From positions 62,001 through 126,000 of the forward strand of contig NZ_AULL01000016.1 of the NCBI RefSeq assembly GCF_000422265.1: a DNA stretch of 64,000 bases. The letters are read 5' to 3'. Numbering within the stretch: the stretch's first letter is position 1; every line of letters starts with the position of its first letter. Shown here piece by piece: positions 17,401 to 25,989 of the stretch. The translations under genes and the position numbers were made by a program. The notes below the pieces were generated by a model. It had not been told where the DNA came from, searched no databases, and was given only the letters and a program-made list of their open reading frames with translations. The stretch comes from Kaistella palustris DSM 21579 (GTDB lineage: Bacteria; Bacteroidota; Bacteroidia; Flavobacteriales; Weeksellaceae).

Positions 17401-18786
17401 TTATTGATATGCGCCCAGTGTAGGCGAGGCTGTTCTTGAAACTTTTACAATATCCAGCGGAGCAGTCGCTGCTACGGCAACATTTCCTTTGCCTTTCGCC
17501 GGTGAATCATCTTTAACGCGAAGATTCATTTTCTGCGTAAAGTAATTCTGAAATTTGGGATCTTCGTTTTTAATGTTCGTTCCGTCTGCGTTATAACCGG
17601 CATTTTCGCCATACTTCAGGAGGTTGTTCTGAAAGCTGGTCGCAAAGGTCTGGCCGGAGGTCGCTTTGAACACGATTGCATTTCCTGCGGTTCCGTACAC
17701 GATTGAATTTTTAAGGGTTAGGTTTAATGGTCCCTGCTCAAGAGTTGATTCGCCGGAATATTCATTAGTCGCATAAATACTGAGGCCGGGAAGTGCAGAG
17801 TTGAGGTCCCAGTAATTGGCTAAAGTACAGTGTGTAAGGTCGATATTACCGCCTTTGAAAATGGCTATGTCGGCCTCTCCACAATTATTCATCACGAGAT
17901 TTGATGCGGTAATATTGGATTTCACTGCATAAATTCCAAATTCCTGATGTGTATGTATAATCGAGTTTTTAATCTGGGCGGTTGTTTCCGTCATTTCAAG
18001 TCCGCGCGTACCACCAAAAACCCGCGCGTAGTTCATATTAAGCTGTGCGCCGGTGTCGAATGAAATGCCGTTCCAGTTTTTTGGGATGGTATCGTATTTT
18101 GTGTCATTTCGGTCACCCCGGAAAATGACTTCCTGGCTAAGGTCGCCCAAAACGTTGAGCTTGGCATTCCTGGAAATTTTCAGGCCGCTGTTTTTGTGGA
18201 AATATATTTTTGTTCCTTTCTTGATTTCCAGGGTTTTGCCCGGGTCCAGCGTAAGGTCGCCTACGATGATTTTTGCTTTAGCGTTATCCCAAACTGTATT
18301 TTCGGTAAGGATATTGGGATTGGTTTTCGTCTGGATGTAAAATTCAGCATCCTGCACAACCGAAAAAAGAGTTACATGCTGCGTGCCGGCCGGCGTTTGA
18401 AAAACGATCTGGTCTTCTGCAATTGCTTCGGGCGCGGTGGCAATCGGTGCGATTTCTACAAATATATAAAGACTGTCTTTTTTTCTTAATGGAACATCGC
18501 TGAAGTCTGTGCCGGCTTTCCCGTCCACATTAATTCGGTAGAGCGAAGCAGCGCCGCTGGCTAAAGATATTTTTGGGATAAGAACATCCTTATCTTCGTC
18601 GTTATATATTTTTACAGCATACGATTCAGACCGCACCTGGTTGTACACGGTATCGCAAAAAACGGTATCTGCAGAAAATCTGAGAGCCTGAGTCGGGCTG
18701 TCGAAAGTAATATCGTCTCTGTTACAGCTTACCACCGCCAGGAGAAACCATAATGAAACTCCGAATATAAGTTTAAATGTCTTCAT
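17401..18786 (-). CDS. parallel beta-helix lipoprotein of unknown function
   Basis: The 461-residue protein has an SPII signal ending in AVVSC (Cys21). Residues about 30-150 form an Ig-like N-terminal region (AVKIYNDEDKDVLIPKIS). A right-handed beta-helix follows, with repeating turns such as GKTLEIKKGTKIYF, LKISRNAKLNVLG, AQIKNSIIHT and NLTLKNSIVYG. Such lipoproteins are common in Bacteroidota, and their ligands are mostly unknown. It is the first gene of the run esterase-MazG-aroA-SDR. Surface or periplasmic location is inferred from the lipobox. Confidence 0.85.
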   Translation of the reverse strand: MKTFKLIFGVSLWFLLAVVSCNRDDITFDSPTQALRFSADTVFCDTVYNQVRSESYAVKIYNDEDKDVLIPKISLASGAASLYRINVDGKAGTDFSDVPLRKKDSLYIFVEIAPIATAPEAIAEDQIVFQTPAGTQHVTLFSVVQDAEFYIQTKTNPNILTENTVWDNAKAKIIVGDLTLDPGKTLEIKKGTKIYFHKNSGLKISRNAKLNVLGDLSQEVIFRGDRNDTKYDTIPKNWNGISFDTGAQLNMNYARVFGGTRGLEMTETTAQIKNSIIHTHQEFGIYAVKSNITASNLVMNNCGEADIAIFKGGNIDLTHCTLANYWDLNSALPGLSIYATNEYSGESTLEQGPLNLTLKNSIVYGTAGNAIVFKATSGQTFATSFQNNLLKYGENAGYNADGTNIKNEDPKFQNYFTQKMNLRVKDDSPAKGKGNVAVAATAPLDIVKVSRTASPTLGAYQ

Positions 18787-18865
18787 TGAAATTGTGAATA
18801 TATAGGGTTTTCAAATTTAATTAAAAATGTTGAACCTAAAAATTATAAAATTATCAAGCTGTGTG

Positions 18866-18896
18866 TTTGTAGATTACAAAATATATCGTACTTTTG
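18866..18896 (+). promoter_or_regulatory. Bacteroidota promoter of rpmE2
   Basis: TTTG at 18866-18869 is followed by exactly 19 bases and TACTTTTG at 18889-18896, a full match to TTTG-N19-TAnnTTTG. Transcription would start near 18903, leaving a leader of about 70 bases before L31. Confidence 0.85.
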
Positions 18897-18970
18897 CGGT
18901 CTAAAAATTTAGCAGAGGAAAATCCATTACTATTTCTGAAGCAAAACTTTAATTTATTAAACTTTTTATT

Positions 18971-19222
18971 ATGAAAAACGGAATTCACCCGGAAAATTAT
19001 AGACTTGTTGTTTTCAAAGATATGAGCAACGACGAAATGTTCCTTTGCAAATCTACTGCTGATACCAGAGATACTATAGAGTATGAAGGCGAAACTTACC
19101 CATTAATCAAAATGGAGATATCTTCAACTTCACACCCTTTCTACACAGGAAAAGTAAAATTGGTTGATACTGCAGGTCGTGTTGACAAATTTATGAACAA
19201 ATACAAAAAATTCGCACAGTAA
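18971..19222 (+). CDS. rpmE2: 50S ribosomal protein L31 type B
   Basis: The 83-residue protein begins [19 protein letters not shown] and ends with the L31 signature [20 protein letters not shown]. It has the extended type B form and lacks the CxxC zinc ribbon of type A; only one cysteine is present. In bacteria with both types the B form is the zinc-independent version. It is monocistronic between a full-consensus promoter and a strong GNRA-loop terminator. Confidence 0.97.
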   Translation: MKNGIHPENYRLVVFKDMSNDEMFLCKSTADTRDTIEYEGETYPLIKMEISSTSHPFYTGKVKLVDTAGRVDKFMNKYKKFAQ

Positions 19223-19245
19223 TTTTTTGAGTTTACCGATATTAC

Positions 19246-19277
19246 AAGTCTTTCAGGAAACTGAGAGACTTTTTTTA
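19246..19277 (+). terminator. intrinsic terminator of rpmE2
   Basis: An 11-bp stem (19246-19256 with 19261-19271, one G-T pair) closes a GAAA tetraloop and runs into seven T residues. Confidence 0.92.
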
Positions 19278-19311
19278 TTGTAAATTCGCTTGATCATAGA
19301 GGTTAGGTACG

Positions 19312-19345
19312 AAAATCTAAAACCTAAAATTTGAAATCTAAAAGT
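19312..19345. repeat. ATCTAAA-type spacer repeat
   Basis: An imperfect run of the heptad (AAAATCTAAAACCTAAAATT and continuation) lies just before the GlmU-like gene. It is the same motif seen in four ribosomal-protein spacers. Confidence 0.6.
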
Positions 19346-19351
19346 TCTTAT

Positions 19352-20512
19352 ATGCAACTCGTTTTTTCCGATGCCCAGTTCTGGGATGAATTTTTGCCTT
19401 TAACCTTCACCCGTCCTGTCGCAGAAATGCGTTGTGGAATTCTTACATTTTCAGAACGCTGGAAAAAACTGCTGCAATCTGAAGAGATCTCTTACCTGAC
19501 CGAAGATTTTCTGCAGCAGAAATTCCCGAAGCCGGCAAAGGTGGAAAGTGTCTTTCTGGTACCTAATTTTCTGCCTACCGAAAAAGTATTGTCTCAGATC
19601 AGGGAACTAAAGTTGGGGGAAGCTTTGGTGTATGAAGATGAACTCCTGGCAGTAAGAATCAATATGCAGAATTTTTCTCTGAATCAGATCGAAAAAATGA
19701 CCGATATTCATGAAGACCTGCTGTTTTTCCGAAAGCCGACGGATTTGTTTTCCTTTAATGAAAAGGCGCTCGAATTCGATTTTGGTCTGCTTACAAAAGG
19801 AAGGATTTCTGCCGAACTTTCAGAAACCAATGGTTTTCTTGGTGATAAGAAAGATCTGTTTATCGAAGATGGAGCTGCAGTTGAATTTTCGACTTTAAAT
19901 ACCAAAACAGGGAAAATCTATATTGGCAAAAATGCCGAAGTGATGGAAGGTTGCAATCTTCGTGGTCCTATTGCACTTTGCGAAGAATCAAAATTCAATC
20001 TGGGTGCAAAAATTTACGGGGCCACAACAATTGGTCCGCATTGTAAAGTTGGTGGTGAAGTGAATAACATCGTGATCTTCGGTTATTCCAACAAAGGGCA
20101 TGATGGTTTTGTGGGAAATTCGGTGATCGGCGAGTGGTGTAATATTGGGGCTGATACCAATTCTTCAAACCTGAAAAATAATTATGCTTCGGTGAAACTG
20201 TGGAATTACCGCACGAAACGTTTCGCCGATACAGGTTTACAGTTTGCCGGTTTAATTATGGGCGATCACTCGAAAACTGCTATCAATACGCAGTTAAATA
20301 CAGGAACTGTGGTTGGTGTTGCAGCCAATATTTTCAAAAGTGGATTTCCACCGAATTTGATTGAAAGTTTTTCGTGGGGCGGCATGAAAGGCGACGAAAA
20401 GTTCAAACTCGAGAAAGCTTATGAAGTTGCCGAACTCGCGATGGCGCGAAGAAAAGTTGAATTTACGGATATTGACCGTAATATCCTGAAACATATCTAC
20501 ACCGAATTTTAA
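19352..20512 (+). CDS. GlmU-family sugar nucleotidyltransferase-like protein
   Basis: This is a 386-residue two-domain protein. The N-terminal 160 residues resemble a degenerate nucleotidyltransferase domain (FSDAQFWDEFLPLTFTRPVAEMR). From about residue 185 there is a left-handed beta-helix of hexapeptides (IYIGKNAEVMEGCNLRGP, GPHCKVGGEV) ending in a helical tail. Homologues are annotated as GlmU family or putative sugar-nucleotidyl transferase. Classical GlmU makes UDP-GlcNAc, but the usual N-terminal pyrophosphorylase loop is not obvious here, so the substrate is uncertain. ATG 19352 is preferred over an upstream TTG because the conserved N-terminus starts there. Confidence 0.88.
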   Translation: MQLVFSDAQFWDEFLPLTFTRPVAEMRCGILTFSERWKKLLQSEEISYLTEDFLQQKFPKPAKVESVFLVPNFLPTEKVLSQIRELKLGEALVYEDELLAVRINMQNFSLNQIEKMTDIHEDLLFFRKPTDLFSFNEKALEFDFGLLTKGRISAELSETNGFLGDKKDLFIEDGAAVEFSTLNTKTGKIYIGKNAEVMEGCNLRGPIALCEESKFNLGAKIYGATTIGPHCKVGGEVNNIVIFGYSNKGHDGFVGNSVIGEWCNIGADTNSSNLKNNYASVKLWNYRTKRFADTGLQFAGLIMGDHSKTAINTQLNTGTVVGVAANIFKSGFPPNLIESFSWGGMKGDEKFKLEKAYEVAELAMARRKVEFTDIDRNILKHIYTEF

Positions 20513-20561
20513 ATTTTGTTTTACCCAAAAGTAAGTTTCCAACAAAAAGACCGCGCGTGTC

Positions 20562-20657
20562 GCAGCCCGACTTGAGTGAAGCTCTTTTTTCCTGTAGGCT
20601 GAGCGGAGCCGAAGCCTACAGGAAAAAAAGCGGGAACGGAAGGCGGAAATGTCTGCC
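20562..20657 (+). repeat. 96-bp interspersed element, copy 2
   Basis: This copy has the same frame as 10902-10997. The hairpin core is a perfect 16-bp stem: TTTTTTCCTGTAGGCT pairs with AGCCTACAGGAAAAAA around GAGCGGAGCCGA. With U and A tracts at both sides it would terminate transcription in both directions. It follows the GlmU-like gene by about 50 bases. No gene was found in the 281 bases up to trhO. Confidence 0.92.
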
Positions 20658-20751
20658 ATAAAAAATTAGCAACGGACCTTCGCCGGTTTTAATAATCGCC
20701 ACAAAATTACCGTTGCACCCTCGCACACCTCAATTTCCCAATCTATTTCCT

Positions 20752-20759
20752 TACCTTTG
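20752..20759 (+). promoter_or_regulatory. -7 promoter element of trhO
   Basis: TACCTTTG matches TAnnTTTG and lies 34 bases before the trhO ATG. The -33 position does not show a TTTG, so confidence is limited. Confidence 0.45.
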
Positions 20760-20793
20760 CACCCACAAATTTCTCACTTAAACCGTTTATAGC

Positions 20794-22149
20794 ATGCAAC
20801 TGTACAACACCTTAAGCGCAGAAGAAAGAGCTCAACTTATTGATGAAGCCGGTAAGCAACGACTTACTTTATCTTTCTATGCGTATGCCAAAATCTCAGA
20901 TCCCAAACGATTTCGCGACGAATTATTCATAGCCTGGAACGCACTCGATGCGCTTGGCCGTATTTACGTGGCGCATGAAGGAATCAATGCTCAAATGAGT
21001 ATTCCTGCAGATAATCTTGAGGACTTCCGGAAGACTTTGGAAGTTTATGATTTCATGAAAGGAATTCGGCTCAACGTAGCAATTGAACATGACGATCATT
21101 CTTTCTTAAAATTGACCATAAAAGTCCGACATAAAATTGTTGCCGACGGTTTAAATGATGAAACCTTTGACGTCACCAATAAAGGAATTCACCTCAAAGC
21201 ACAGGAATTCAATAATTTACTCGAAGATCCAAATACAATTGTAGTCGATTTCAGGAATCATTACGAAAGTGAAGTCGGACATTTTGAAGGTGCGATTACG
21301 CCGGATGTTGAAACTTTTAGAGAAAGTTTGCCGATCATCAATGAACAGTTACAGGATTTCAAAGAAGATAAAAACCTGCTGATGTACTGCACAGGCGGAA
21401 TCCGATGCGAAAAGGCCAGCGCTTATTTCAAACATCAGGGTTTTAAAAACGTTTATCAGCTGGAAGGCGGAATTATTGAATATACGCGCCAGATCAAAGA
21501 AGAAAATATCGAAAGCAAATTTATCGGGAAGAATTTCGTTTTCGATCATCGTTTAGGGGAAAGAATTACAGACGATATTGTTTCACAATGTCACCAATGT
21601 GGAAAACCTTGTGATAATCATACGAATTGCGCGAATGATGGCTGTCATCTATTGTTTATTCAATGTGATGACTGCAAGGCGGCCATGGAGAATTGCTGTT
21701 CGACTGAATGTCTCGATATTATTCACCTGCCTTTATCTGAACAGTTAAAGTTAAGGAGAGGAAAAGACGTGGGTAACAAGGTTTTCAGAAAGGGAAAATC
21801 GGAGTCTTTGCTTTTTAAAAACAGCGGCGATTTACCAAGGAAACCGTTAGCAAAAGCGGAAAATAAAAATATCCGTCAGAAAATAGCGGTCAAAAAAATA
21901 TTGGTTGGAAAAGCGGAACATTATTATACAAAATCAAAGATCGCTCAATTTTTAATCGAAAACAGTGAACTTTCAGTTGGCGATAGAGTGTTGATTTCAG
22001 GTCCCACAACCGGCGAACAGGAATTGATAATAACTGAACTTTTTGCCAATGGAAATCATTGCGAAACAGCTCAGCCTGGAGACCAGATCACTTTCGAAAC
22101 TCCGTTCAGGATTCGTTTGTCCGACAAATTATTTAAAATTTCGGAATAA
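20794..22149 (+). CDS. trhO: tRNA uridine(34) hydroxylase TrhO with an extra TrhP-type C-terminal domain
   Basis: The protein has 451 residues. Residues 1-115 are the TrhO N-terminal (acylphosphatase-like) domain. Residues about 135-235 are a rhodanese domain with catalytic loop CTGGIRCEKAS (Cys199, Cys205). Residues about 260-310 are a cysteine-rich segment (CHQCGKPC, CDDC, CCSTEC). TrhO makes 5-hydroxyuridine at the wobble position in an O2-dependent way. Residues 367-451 closely resemble the C-terminal domain of the adjacent TrhP-like protein (SKIAQFLIE, GPTTGEQE, RLSDKLFKI) and are not part of E. coli TrhO, which is about 100 residues shorter. The stop codon overlaps the next start by 1 base. 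Confidence 0.93.
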   Translation: MQLYNTLSAEERAQLIDEAGKQRLTLSFYAYAKISDPKRFRDELFIAWNALDALGRIYVAHEGINAQMSIPADNLEDFRKTLEVYDFMKGIRLNVAIEHDDHSFLKLTIKVRHKIVADGLNDETFDVTNKGIHLKAQEFNNLLEDPNTIVVDFRNHYESEVGHFEGAITPDVETFRESLPIINEQLQDFKEDKNLLMYCTGGIRCEKASAYFKHQGFKNVYQLEGGIIEYTRQIKEENIESKFIGKNFVFDHRLGERITDDIVSQCHQCGKPCDNHTNCANDGCHLLFIQCDDCKAAMENCCSTECLDIIHLPLSEQLKLRRGKDVGNKVFRKGKSESLLFKNSGDLPRKPLAKAENKNIRQKIAVKKILVGKAEHYYTKSKIAQFLIENSELSVGDRVLISGPTTGEQELIITELFANGNHCETAQPGDQITFETPFRIRLSDKLFKISE

Positions 22150-23393
22150 TGACTGGATCAGGAAAAATAGAATTAATGTCGCCAGCAGGTGATTTCACTT
22201 CGATGCAGGCAGCAATCGACAATGGTGCCGATTCAATTTATTTCGGTGTTGAACAGCTGAACATGAGAGCGCGCGCTTCCATGAATTTCACTTTGGATGA
22301 TTTGCCGGAAATCTCCCGAAGATGCTCGGAGAAAGGCGTCCGGACTTATCTCACTTTAAACACGATTATTTACGACCACGATCTTTCTTTAATTAAAACA
22401 CTTTTAGATAAAGCAAAAGCCGCCAGTCTCACTGCAGTAATTGCGATGGATCAGGCTGTGATTTCCTACGCCCGACAAATCGGTATGGAAGTTCATATTT
22501 CTACCCAGATCAATATCACCAATATTGAAACAGTAAAATTTTACGCGCTTTTTGCCGATACCATGGTGATGAGCCGTGAACTGAGTATCTCTCAAATTAA
22601 AAAGATCTGTGATCAGGTGGTAAAAGAGCAGGTCAAAGGACCATCTGGAAATCTGGTAGAAATCGAGATTTTCGGTCATGGCGCACTTTGTATGGCAGTT
22701 TCGGGGAAATGTTATCTGAGTTTACATTCGTCGAACTCTTCCGCAAACAGGGGAGCATGCAAACAAAACTGCCGGAAAAAATATACCGTCATCGATCAGG
22801 AAACCGGTTTCGAAATTGAACTCGAGAATGAATACATGATGTCGCCGAAAGATTTGTGCACCATCAGTTTTCTGGATCAAATTGTTGATGCCGGCGTAAG
22901 CGTACTTAAAATCGAGGGACGTGGCCGCGCGCCGGAATATGTAGCAACTGTCACCAAATGCTATCGTGAAGCCATCGATTCAATTGCAGACGGCACTTAC
23001 AGCGATGAGAAATTGGCAGAATGGATGAAGAAACTCGAAACCGTGTATAACAGAGGTTTCTGGGGAGGTTATTATCTCGGTCAGGAACTCGGCGAATGGT
23101 CTGCGGATAACGGTTCAGCCGCGACACAGAAAAAAGTGTACATCGGAAAAGGAAGACATTTCTACCCAAAATCTAACATTGCAGAATTTTTAATCGAAGC
23201 GTATGATTTAACAGTTGGCGATAAAGTCCTGATTCAGGGACCGACAACAGGTTCGCAGGAAATGCTTTTAGAAGCGATGAGAGTAGATGCAAAACCGGAT
23301 GCAGAAAAAGCCACAAAATCGGATGTGGTGACTTTTAAAACAGATTTTAAAATAAGACCTTCCGATAAGCTGTATAAAATAGTGGCAACATAA
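22149..23393 (+). CDS. trhP: U32 peptidase-like tRNA hydroxylase, TrhP type
   Basis: The 414-residue protein is a U32 (collagenase-like) family member. It has ELMSPAGDFTSMQAAIDNGAD at the N-terminus, EIFGHGALCMAVSGKCYLS, four cysteines likely to bind an Fe-S cluster (LCMAVSGKC and GACKQNC), and IEGRGRAPEYV. E. coli TrhP (YegQ) hydroxylates tRNA U34 using prephenate. A beta-barrel-like domain at residues 328-414 is shared with TrhO next door. Start and stop overlap (TAATG) with trhO suggests translational coupling. The specific TrhP role is inferred from family and context; other U32 members have other roles. Confidence 0.87.
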   Translation: MTGSGKIELMSPAGDFTSMQAAIDNGADSIYFGVEQLNMRARASMNFTLDDLPEISRRCSEKGVRTYLTLNTIIYDHDLSLIKTLLDKAKAASLTAVIAMDQAVISYARQIGMEVHISTQINITNIETVKFYALFADTMVMSRELSISQIKKICDQVVKEQVKGPSGNLVEIEIFGHGALCMAVSGKCYLSLHSSNSSANRGACKQNCRKKYTVIDQETGFEIELENEYMMSPKDLCTISFLDQIVDAGVSVLKIEGRGRAPEYVATVTKCYREAIDSIADGTYSDEKLAEWMKKLETVYNRGFWGGYYLGQELGEWSADNGSAATQKKVYIGKGRHFYPKSNIAEFLIEAYDLTVGDKVLIQGPTTGSQEMLLEAMRVDAKPDAEKATKSDVVTFKTDFKIRPSDKLYKIVAT

Positions 23394-23409
23394 AGTTGGT
23401 GATGCCGAT

Positions 23410-23447
23410 AACCATCAACCATCAACTGTCAACCATCAACTGTCAAC
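23410..23447. repeat. short tandem repeat CCATCAACTGTCAA
   Basis: In the trhP-ferredoxin spacer the unit ACCATCAACTGTCA recurs about two and a half times. It is low complexity with no dyad of note. Confidence 0.75.
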
Positions 23448-23455
23448 TTTAGAAA

Positions 23456-23686
23456 ATGGTGATCATAACCCTTCAACGCGAGAAATGCATCGGCTGTAAC
23501 TACTGCGCAGAATTCGCGCCGGAATATTTTCGCATGTCGAAGAAGGACGGTAAATCTGTGCTCCTGCGAACAGAAGACAGAAAAGGATTTTATACGCTGA
23601 AAACCCAGAACGCTGAAGCATTTGAACCTTGCACCAAAGCGTCCAAAGCCTGTCCGGTGAATATTATTTCTGTGAAAATTGTATAA
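23456..23686 (+). CDS. small [4Fe-4S]-type ferredoxin
   Basis: The 76-residue protein has CIGCNYC near the N-terminus (Cys12, 15, 18) and CP in SKACPVNII near the C-terminus, the pattern of single-cluster bacterial ferredoxins. It carries electrons in the cytoplasm. It lies 62 bases after trhP on the same strand. The U32 hydroxylases have an Fe-S cluster, so a supporting electron-transfer or cluster role for this ferredoxin is a reasonable but unproven inference. Confidence 0.9.
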   Translation: MVIITLQREKCIGCNYCAEFAPEYFRMSKKDGKSVLLRTEDRKGFYTLKTQNAEAFEPCTKASKACPVNIISVKIV

Positions 23687-23733
23687 TTTTTCGACTGTTA
23701 ATCTGCCCGCAGAAATTTTAATTAATTTTAAAG

Positions 23734-24318
23734 ATGAAAAAATCCGAGCTTAGAAAACGTTATACAGCGAAGAAAAACAGCCTTTCGCACGATGAGGTTT
23801 TTGCAATGTCTAAAATCATTTTTACCAATTTCCTGTCCTTTTTTCCGTTAAAGAAAAACCAAAAAATTCACTGCTTCCTTTCAATTTCCGGGAAAAACGA
23901 AGTGGAAACAGGTTTATTTCTGCAGGCGTTTTTTGATATCGGAATCCGCGTTTTCGTGCCGAAAATAGTGAACGGTAAACTTGTTTCGGTTGAAATTAAA
24001 AGAAAGACTCCGCTGATAAAAAACTCATGGGGCATTCCTGAACCTGAAAGTAACACTGATTCGGGCATACAGGATTTTGATTACGTCATTACGCCACTCT
24101 TATATTGTGACGCGAAAGGCAATAGAGTAGGCTATGGAAAAGGTTTTTACGACCGTTTCTTTTCCGGACTTTCTGATGGGGTGAAACGGATTGGTGTCGG
24201 CTTGTTTGATCCTGCCGAAAAAGTAACCGACGTTTCCGAGCACGATATTCCACTGCATTATTTGGTAACGCCAACTGCGGTGCTGTCCTTTGGTGGTGAA
24301 TCGAAATCGACAAAATAA
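23734..24318 (+). CDS. 5-formyltetrahydrofolate cyclo-ligase
   Basis: This 194-residue protein has the family's ATP-binding basic N-terminus (ELRKRYTAKK) and the conserved GNRVGYGKGFYDRF loop at about residues 129-142. It converts 5-formyl-THF to 5,10-methenyl-THF with ATP, feeding the folate pool used by MetF and MetH elsewhere in the window. Its last 61 bases overlap the 3' end of the convergent lipoprotein gene. Confidence 0.94.
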   Translation: MKKSELRKRYTAKKNSLSHDEVFAMSKIIFTNFLSFFPLKKNQKIHCFLSISGKNEVETGLFLQAFFDIGIRVFVPKIVNGKLVSVEIKRKTPLIKNSWGIPEPESNTDSGIQDFDYVITPLLYCDAKGNRVGYGKGFYDRFFSGLSDGVKRIGVGLFDPAEKVTDVSEHDIPLHYLVTPTAVLSFGGESKSTK

Positions 24319-24836
24319 AATTTAAATTCTTTCTTGAATTTTACCGGCGAAAGCTTCAGCATATACTGCGCATTTTTCTCGAATTTTCCGATGAGTTTAT
24401 CATTGCTGTCGAAATACTCTACCTCGAATTTTGCAAAATCAAGTGTGTCTTTGGTTGTAATTTGCTTTTTAACATTCAGATTTCCCACTTTCGCGGTTTT
24501 CACTTTAAAGCTGTCGAGTTGTTTCAGCAAAGGGACGAGTTTATTGGAGTCGCTCTCTGCAAAATAGCTTTTCATTTGCGCGTAGATTACCGAATCGATT
24601 TCTGTGTCGCGGTTTCCTGAGGTATAAAGTGTGGAAAGGTCGAGGAGTTCCTGAATTTTCTGCTTCGTGATAAATTCTATGGCCTGCGCACTGTCCATTT
24701 TTGTTACAGGGTAGGATTTCAGATTATTATTGTTCCGGATCTTCTGAAGGTCAGATATTTCTGTACTTTCCTTTTTACATGAAAAAACGGTGAAAATAAG
24801 GGCGACCAGGAGGAAAATGAAATTATTTTTTTTCAT
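24258..24836 (-). CDS. lipoprotein of unknown function
   Basis: The 192-residue protein has signal peptide and lipobox VFSC (Cys20). The rest is a helical charged region followed by a beta-rich C-terminus (TLDFAKFEVEYFDSNDKLI). No family was recognised. It overlaps the upstream membrane-protein gene by 14 bases, so the two are one unit. Its 3' end overlaps the folate gene on the other strand by 61 bases. Confidence 0.82.
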   Translation of the reverse strand: MKKNNFIFLLVALIFTVFSCKKESTEISDLQKIRNNNNLKSYPVTKMDSAQAIEFITKQKIQELLDLSTLYTSGNRDTEIDSVIYAQMKSYFAESDSNKLVPLLKQLDSFKVKTAKVGNLNVKKQITTKDTLDFAKFEVEYFDSNDKLIGKFEKNAQYMLKLSPVKFKKEFKFYFVDFDSPPKDSTAVGVTK

Positions 24837-25989
24837 CGCTTTCGATTTTAAATTTGATCATGGCAATTTTGCCGTCTTTATCGGTTTGGGTGTCAATCAC
24901 CTGCAGGTTCTCCAGAGATGTTGAGGGTAAAGTTACAAGGTTGATGTAGCGTTGCTTATCCATAGTTTCTACACCATAAAACTGGTTGTTAAAAACCTGG
25001 TAAATGAGTGCGCTGTCGCTGATGAGGTAATTTAAACTTACCCTTTTCTTCTTAAGATCGGTCAGCGATTTGGAGTAATAGAACAGCATAATGGCATAAT
25101 CATTCGGCTTAAGCTCTATATTTTCAAATTCCGGTGCGTTATCCAGGTTTCTCTGTATGGTATCTGTCTTATAATAAGGCGATGAAACCACCATTTTCAG
25201 CGTTTTCGATTTCGTGGTGTACACAAACGGCTCATTGGGCTTTGCGACATATATTATTGGAGATTCGTCCTCTTTCAGAATTTGAACCTGCAGCTCCGCG
25301 TTTATTTTTGAATTTCGGTCCGCGTCGATGAAACTGTACGTAAATTTTTTACTGAAGAGTTCTTCTTTAAATCCGAGCAGTCCGACTAAAACTGCCAAAA
25401 CTGCTGAGATTCCCAGCCAAAGATATTTTTTTACAAGACTTAAGGACGATTTATCCTTTGATGCTGAAGTCAAATTTTCAGCCGCGTTATTTTTGTTATT
25501 GTGCTGATTTTCAGCAGCGGATTTTTGTAAAATTGGTTTTTCTTCAGCCAGATTAGGCGTATTAATGGCCGAATCTACATTTGATACGGCTGTTATATGA
25601 TTTGTCGGTAAATGATCGGAATTTTCAACTGTTTTTTCCAGCTCGCTGATTTCACTGTCGTCCAGTTCGTCGTGTTCTTTTAGGACTTCATCGGCGAAAA
25701 GATGACTTTTCTTAAAATCATACCAGGAGACATAACCCGCATAAATACTCAGAATATTGAGCATATCGATGCGCGGTAGTTTGGTGACGGGAGAGTTTTT
25801 AAAGTAAGTATAGAATGATTTCTCGCTGATGTTTCCTTTGGCGATTTTGCGCAGATCTTCCTGAAAATAGATGATGTCAATGCCTTTCCACTTCGAGATG
25901 TCATCTGAAGAAGGCGTGTGGTTCTCTAAATACTGAGTTTGGACCTCATTTTTTAGCTGTTCAAAGTGTAATAAATCTAAATCGCTCAA
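24823..25989 (-). CDS. single-pass membrane protein of unknown function
   Basis: The 388-residue protein has a soluble N-terminal domain (about 1-100) with DIIYFQEDLRKIAKG, SEKSFYTYFKN and LNILSIYAGYVSWYDFK, which reads like a small helical DNA-binding or adaptor domain met in other Bacteroidota membrane proteins. It continues with a low-complexity linker (about 105-180), one transmembrane helix (YLWLGISAVLAVLVGLLGF) and a beta-rich periplasmic domain of about 180 residues. The layout suggests signal transfer across the membrane together with the lipoprotein encoded next. No catalytic motif is seen. Confidence 0.8.
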   Translation of the reverse strand: MSDLDLLHFEQLKNEVQTQYLENHTPSSDDISKWKGIDIIYFQEDLRKIAKGNISEKSFYTYFKNSPVTKLPRIDMLNILSIYAGYVSWYDFKKSHLFADEVLKEHDELDDSEISELEKTVENSDHLPTNHITAVSNVDSAINTPNLAEEKPILQKSAAENQHNNKNNAAENLTSASKDKSSLSLVKKYLWLGISAVLAVLVGLLGFKEELFSKKFTYSFIDADRNSKINAELQVQILKEDESPIIYVAKPNEPFVYTTKSKTLKMVVSSPYYKTDTIQRNLDNAPEFENIELKPNDYAIMLFYYSKSLTDLKKKRVSLNYLISDSALIYQVFNNQFYGVETMDKQRYINLVTLPSTSLENLQVIDTQTDKDGKIAMIKFKIESDEKK

